Of a stretch of DNA of 64,000 nucleotides, positions 61,017 through 64,000 are shown piece by piece. The position numbers were made by a program, and so were the translations under genes. The notes under the pieces are model-generated. The model saw only the letters and a list, made by a program, of their open reading frames with translations. It was not told the DNA's origin and ran no database searches. The DNA is taken from positions 2,917,501 through 2,981,500 of the forward strand of contig NZ_CP055263.1 of assembly GCF_014217835.1 (NCBI RefSeq), given 5' to 3'. The DNA comes from Metabacillus sp. KUDC1714. Its GTDB lineage: Bacteria > Bacillota > Bacilli > Bacillales > Bacillaceae. Every line of letters begins with the position of its first letter. Positions within the stretch are counted from its first letter, which is position 1.

Positions 61017-64000
61017 ATGGCAATTGATTCATCAGAAAAAGGGTTTGAGACGAATATTGAAACTTCCCTTGTAATGAATGGTTACGAGAAGCGTGTGTTA
61101 GAGGGCGAAGCGAGTCGTCTTTTTAAAAAGTATGTACTTGATGTAGAGAAGTTGTTTGAGTTTTTAGAAGCGACTCAGGACAAGCAACTTAAAGTGTTAG
61201 AGAAATCATATGGTGTGGACTATAAACAAAAAGTACTTGGCCGTATATGTGATAGCTTAAAAAAGCATGGGGTTGTACATTGTTTACGTCACGGGATTAA
61301 AGACCGTGGTGTGACGTTGAAGCTTGTTTACAATAAGCCACCAACAACGATGAATCAGCTTATGAATGAGCTGTATCAAAAGAATATTTTCACGGTCAGT
61401 CGCCAAGTATATTATAGCGACAAGCATAATAATAGCTTGGATATGGTTGTGTTTATTAACGGCTTACCGCTTGTTGTGATGGAATTGAAAAATCAATTCA
61501 CAGGACAAACAGTGGAGCATGCAATGAATCAATTCAAAAAAGACCGTGATCCAAAAGAGCAGCTGTTTAAATTTAATGAGCGTGTCATTGTCTACTTTGC
61601 GGTAGATCCAGATGAAGTGTTCATGACGACAGAGCTGAAAAAATCGAAAACATACTTCCTTCCTTTCAATAAAGGTAATAATAGTGGTAAAGGAAATCCA
61701 ACTGTCTATAATAATTACCGCACGCATTATTTATGGGAAGAAGTTTTACTACCAGACAGCTTGTTAGATATCTTATTCCGCTTTGTCTTTGTAAAACAAG
61801 ACGATATTTTAGATTCTAATAATGAAATTATTGGCGAGCGGAAGATGTTAATCTTTCCTCGGTACCATCAACTCGATGTCGTACGTAAACTTGAAACGGA
61901 TGTAAAAGATAAGAATGTTGGGCAAAACTATTTAATCCAACATAGTGCAGGTAGTGGGAAAACGAATTCGATTTCTTGGCTCTCACACCGTTTAGCAAAG
62001 CTGCATAATGAAGATAATGAAGCAATATTTAGTAGTGTTATCGTTATTACGGACCGCCGTGTATTAGATAAGCAATTGCAAGATGCCGTGTATCAGCTAG
62101 AGCATAAAGCTGGTATGGTTGAACGTATTAATAAAGACTCCAGCCAACTCGCAAATGCGATCACAGGTGAAACACGTATTATTATTACGACGCTTCAAAA
62201 GTTCCCTTTCATTATGGAAAAAGTATCGGGTCTTGAGCGTAAGAAATATGCCGTTATTATTGATGAAGCCCATTCTTCACAAGGTGGAAAAGCTTCAACA
62301 GCATTAACAAATATTTTATCGGATAAGACATTAGAAGATGCATATGAAGAAGATCGAATTGCAGAAGAAAATATGGATAATCTTGATGAACAGATCGTGG
62401 AAACGATTATGAAAAGTGGTAAACAAGATAATGTATCGTTCTTCGCTTTTACTGCGACACCTAAGCCAAAGACACTTGAAAAGTTTGGTACGATTGGTAC
62501 AGATGGAAAGCCACATGCGTTTCATGAATATACGATGCGTCAAGCGATTGAAGAAGGTTTTATTCTAGATGTATTAAGTAATTACACAACGTATAAGACG
62601 TTTTATAAAATTGCAAAACATGTAGATGATGATCCGCTAGTATCACAAAAGCAGGCAACAAAAAAGCTGGCACAATATGTGTCGTTACATCCACATAATA
62701 TCTCGCAGAAAACGGAAATTATCATTGAGCATTACCTCAATTTCACACGTCATAAAATCGGTGGTCGTGCAAAAGCAATGGTTGTAACAGCAAGTCGTTT
62801 GCATGCAGTTCGTTATAAGATTGCATTTGACCAGTACATCGACAAGCTGGGTTACGATGATTTAAAAACGATTGTTGCGTTCTCAGGCGTTGTAAAAGAC
62901 GGCGACATTCCTTACACAGAGCCTGATATGAATGGTTTTAGTGAAAAGGAACTTCCTGATAAATTCAACTCAGATGAATATAAGGTGTTACTTGTTGCAG
63001 AAAAATACCAAACAGGCTTTGACGAGCCATTGCTTCATACCATGTACGTTGATAAGCCATTAAGTGGGATAAAAGCAGTTCAGACACTATCTCGCTTAAA
63101 CCGTACATGCCCTGGTAAAGATGACACATTCGTACTGGATTTTGTGAATGATCCAGAAGATATTAAAGCGTCTTTCCAGCCTTACTATGAAACAACAGGG
63201 CTTGAGGAAGTAACAGACCCGAATATTCTATATGATTTACAAGCTGAGCTTGCACCGTACCAAGTGTATACAGAGGAAGAAGTACGTGCAGTCAATGAAC
63301 TTGAAATTAAAGGTGGTTTCAACAAATCTGCAAAAGAGCAAACAGAACTCAATGCATGGATTGATAAAGGTGTAGAGCGTTTTAAAGGTGACTTATCTAT
63401 TGAGGAACAAGAAGCATTTAAAGCATCTGTAACGAAATTTACACGTACGTATGCCTTTGTATTACAGATTGCGACGTTTATTGATGTTGAGCTGCATAAA
63501 CAGTACATTTACTTAAATTATCTAGTACGCAAGCTTCCTCGGAACAATAAGGATAAAGACATTTATATGGCAGATGATGTGGCACTGCAATATTATCGCA
63601 ACCAAAAAGTATTTGAAGGTAGTATTGATCTTGAAGTAACAGGTGGTGCAGAATTAAAGCCGACTGCGCATGGCACAAGCGGTGTGCAAGAGGAAGAAAA
63701 AGTTCGATTATCTTCTATACTTGATAAATTGAATGAACGTTTCGGCACAGAGTTCACAGAAACGGACTTCTTATCACGTGACCAAGTAAAAGAAGACATG
63801 CTGAATAGTGAAGACATAAAGCAAAAAGCAAAAAATAACACCAAAGATAACTTCAAATTTGCATTCGAAAAATCATTCATGGACTTCGTTATCGACCGCA
63901 TGGGCAGTAACGAGAAGTTCTTTATGAAGATATTGGAGAATGAAGAGTTCAAGAGCTTAATCATGGAAGATATGATGAATGAGGTTTATGAGGAAGTTAA
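61017..64000 (+). CDS. hsdR: type I restriction endonuclease subunit, 3' end outside window
   Basis: 994 codons are visible and the frame is open to the right edge. An N-terminal nuclease motif (LDMVVFINGLPLVVMELKNQ, about residue 141) carries the D...E-x-K site. Then the translocase: Walker A IQHSAGSGKTNSISWLSH (about 308), motif II VIIDEAHSSQGG (about 413), motif III FFAFTATPKPKT, and later AEKYQTGFDEP and LNRTCPGKDDT (motifs V and VI region). With HsdM and HsdS it cuts DNA lacking the host methylation, far from the site. GGGGTGAG precedes the ATG. No frame damage is seen in the visible part. Confidence 0.93.
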   Translation, partial: MAIDSSEKGFETNIETSLVMNGYEKRVLEGEASRLFKKYVLDVEKLFEFLEATQDKQLKVLEKSYGVDYKQKVLGRICDSLKKHGVVHCLRHGIKDRGVTLKLVYNKPPTTMNQLMNELYQKNIFTVSRQVYYSDKHNNSLDMVVFINGLPLVVMELKNQFTGQTVEHAMNQFKKDRDPKEQLFKFNERVIVYFAVDPDEVFMTTELKKSKTYFLPFNKGNNSGKGNPTVYNNYRTHYLWEEVLLPDSLLDILFRFVFVKQDDILDSNNEIIGERKMLIFPRYHQLDVVRKLETDVKDKNVGQNYLIQHSAGSGKTNSISWLSHRLAKLHNEDNEAIFSSVIVITDRRVLDKQLQDAVYQLEHKAGMVERINKDSSQLANAITGETRIIITTLQKFPFIMEKVSGLERKKYAVIIDEAHSSQGGKASTALTNILSDKTLEDAYEEDRIAEENMDNLDEQIVETIMKSGKQDNVSFFAFTATPKPKTLEKFGTIGTDGKPHAFHEYTMRQAIEEGFILDVLSNYTTYKTFYKIAKHVDDDPLVSQKQATKKLAQYVSLHPHNISQKTEIIIEHYLNFTRHKIGGRAKAMVVTASRLHAVRYKIAFDQYIDKLGYDDLKTIVAFSGVVKDGDIPYTEPDMNGFSEKELPDKFNSDEYKVLLVAEKYQTGFDEPLLHTMYVDKPLSGIKAVQTLSRLNRTCPGKDDTFVLDFVNDPEDIKASFQPYYETTGLEEVTDPNILYDLQAELAPYQVYTEEEVRAVNELEIKGGFNKSAKEQTELNAWIDKGVERFKGDLSIEEQEAFKASVTKFTRTYAFVLQIATFIDVELHKQYIYLNYLVRKLPRNNKDKDIYMADDVALQYYRNQKVFEGSIDLEVTGGAELKPTAHGTSGVQEEEKVRLSSILDKLNERFGTEFTETDFLSRDQVKEDMLNSEDIKQKAKNNTKDNFKFAFEKSFMDFVIDRMGSNEKFFMKILENEEFKSLIMEDMMNEVYEEV

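Noticed and set aside
1..64000. CRISPR array
   Set aside because: No regularly spaced direct repeats of 24-40 bases were seen and no cas-like genes are present.
57700..64000. Part of a defence system beyond type I restriction
   Set aside because: Only hsdM, hsdS and hsdR are present; no BREX, DISARM or Abi-type genes were recognised in the window.

Overview
The window reads as chromosomal DNA of a low-GC, spore-forming Bacillaceae bacterium (Bacillus/Metabacillus-like; genus not resolved). The evidence is AGGAGG-type ribosome binding sites, frequent TTG/GTG starts, a YjcZ-type sporulation protein, spoVIF, and a yjcD-yjcF-yjcG-yjcH-metI-metC block that follows the Bacillus subtilis yjc region.

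Region 1 (1-20.2 kb) is a surface-glycan locus. It starts with a cut dTDP-sugar epimerase and a GDP-fucose-synthase-like enzyme. A legionaminic-acid-type set follows: legB, legI, legG, legC, legH, then a second divergent NeuB-like synthase on the other strand and an SpsF-like cytidylyltransferase. It also holds a GT-B-like transferase, three GT2 glycosyltransferases, a sugar nucleotidyltransferase and two sulfotransferase-like proteins. Decayed pieces (IS4-type and IS3-type transposases, a PHP-domain gene, short orphan ORFs) lie between them, so the locus looks assembled and trimmed repeatedly.

Region 2 (20.2-42.9 kb) is ordinary backbone: pgcA, two DUF421 genes, small sporulation genes, the alarmone synthetase sasA/ywaC, the helicase yjcD, a DUF3231 protein, yjcF-yjcG-yjcH, a sulfonate/nitrate-type ABC transporter with a SCO-like lipoprotein, metI-metC behind a SAM-I riboswitch, a GNAT acetyltransferase, and a three-gene TAXI-TRAP transporter. 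The riboswitch aptamer carries a very large self-complementary extension. Two families of dispersed intergenic repeats each occur twice.

Region 3 (43.0-57.7 kb) is an accessory island beginning at a tRNA-Val(GAC) gene. It holds a tyrosine integrase and an excisionase-like HTH gene, then mostly broken genes: a papain-like protease with a damaged 5' end, an intact IS110 element with a candidate bridge-RNA region, a gutted group II intron, a frameshifted alpha/beta hydrolase and a second truncated IS110 copy. The gene between them, a LAGLIDADG endonuclease fused to about five helix-turn-helix units, is intact. The island ends with a compact operon: an HUH rolling-circle Rep, a second excisionase-like HTH protein, and a protein that looks like a Rep relative lacking the HUH histidines. 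I read this as the remains of one or two small integrative elements; no second attachment site was found.

Region 4 (57.7-64.0 kb) is a type I restriction-modification operon, hsdM-hsdS-hsdR, with hsdR running off the window. Two decayed ORFs precede it.

The best candidates for something undescribed are the multi-HTH LAGLIDADG protein, the Rep plus HUH-less Rep-like pair, and the SAM riboswitch with the giant P3-side extension. All family calls were made by eye; no database search was run.
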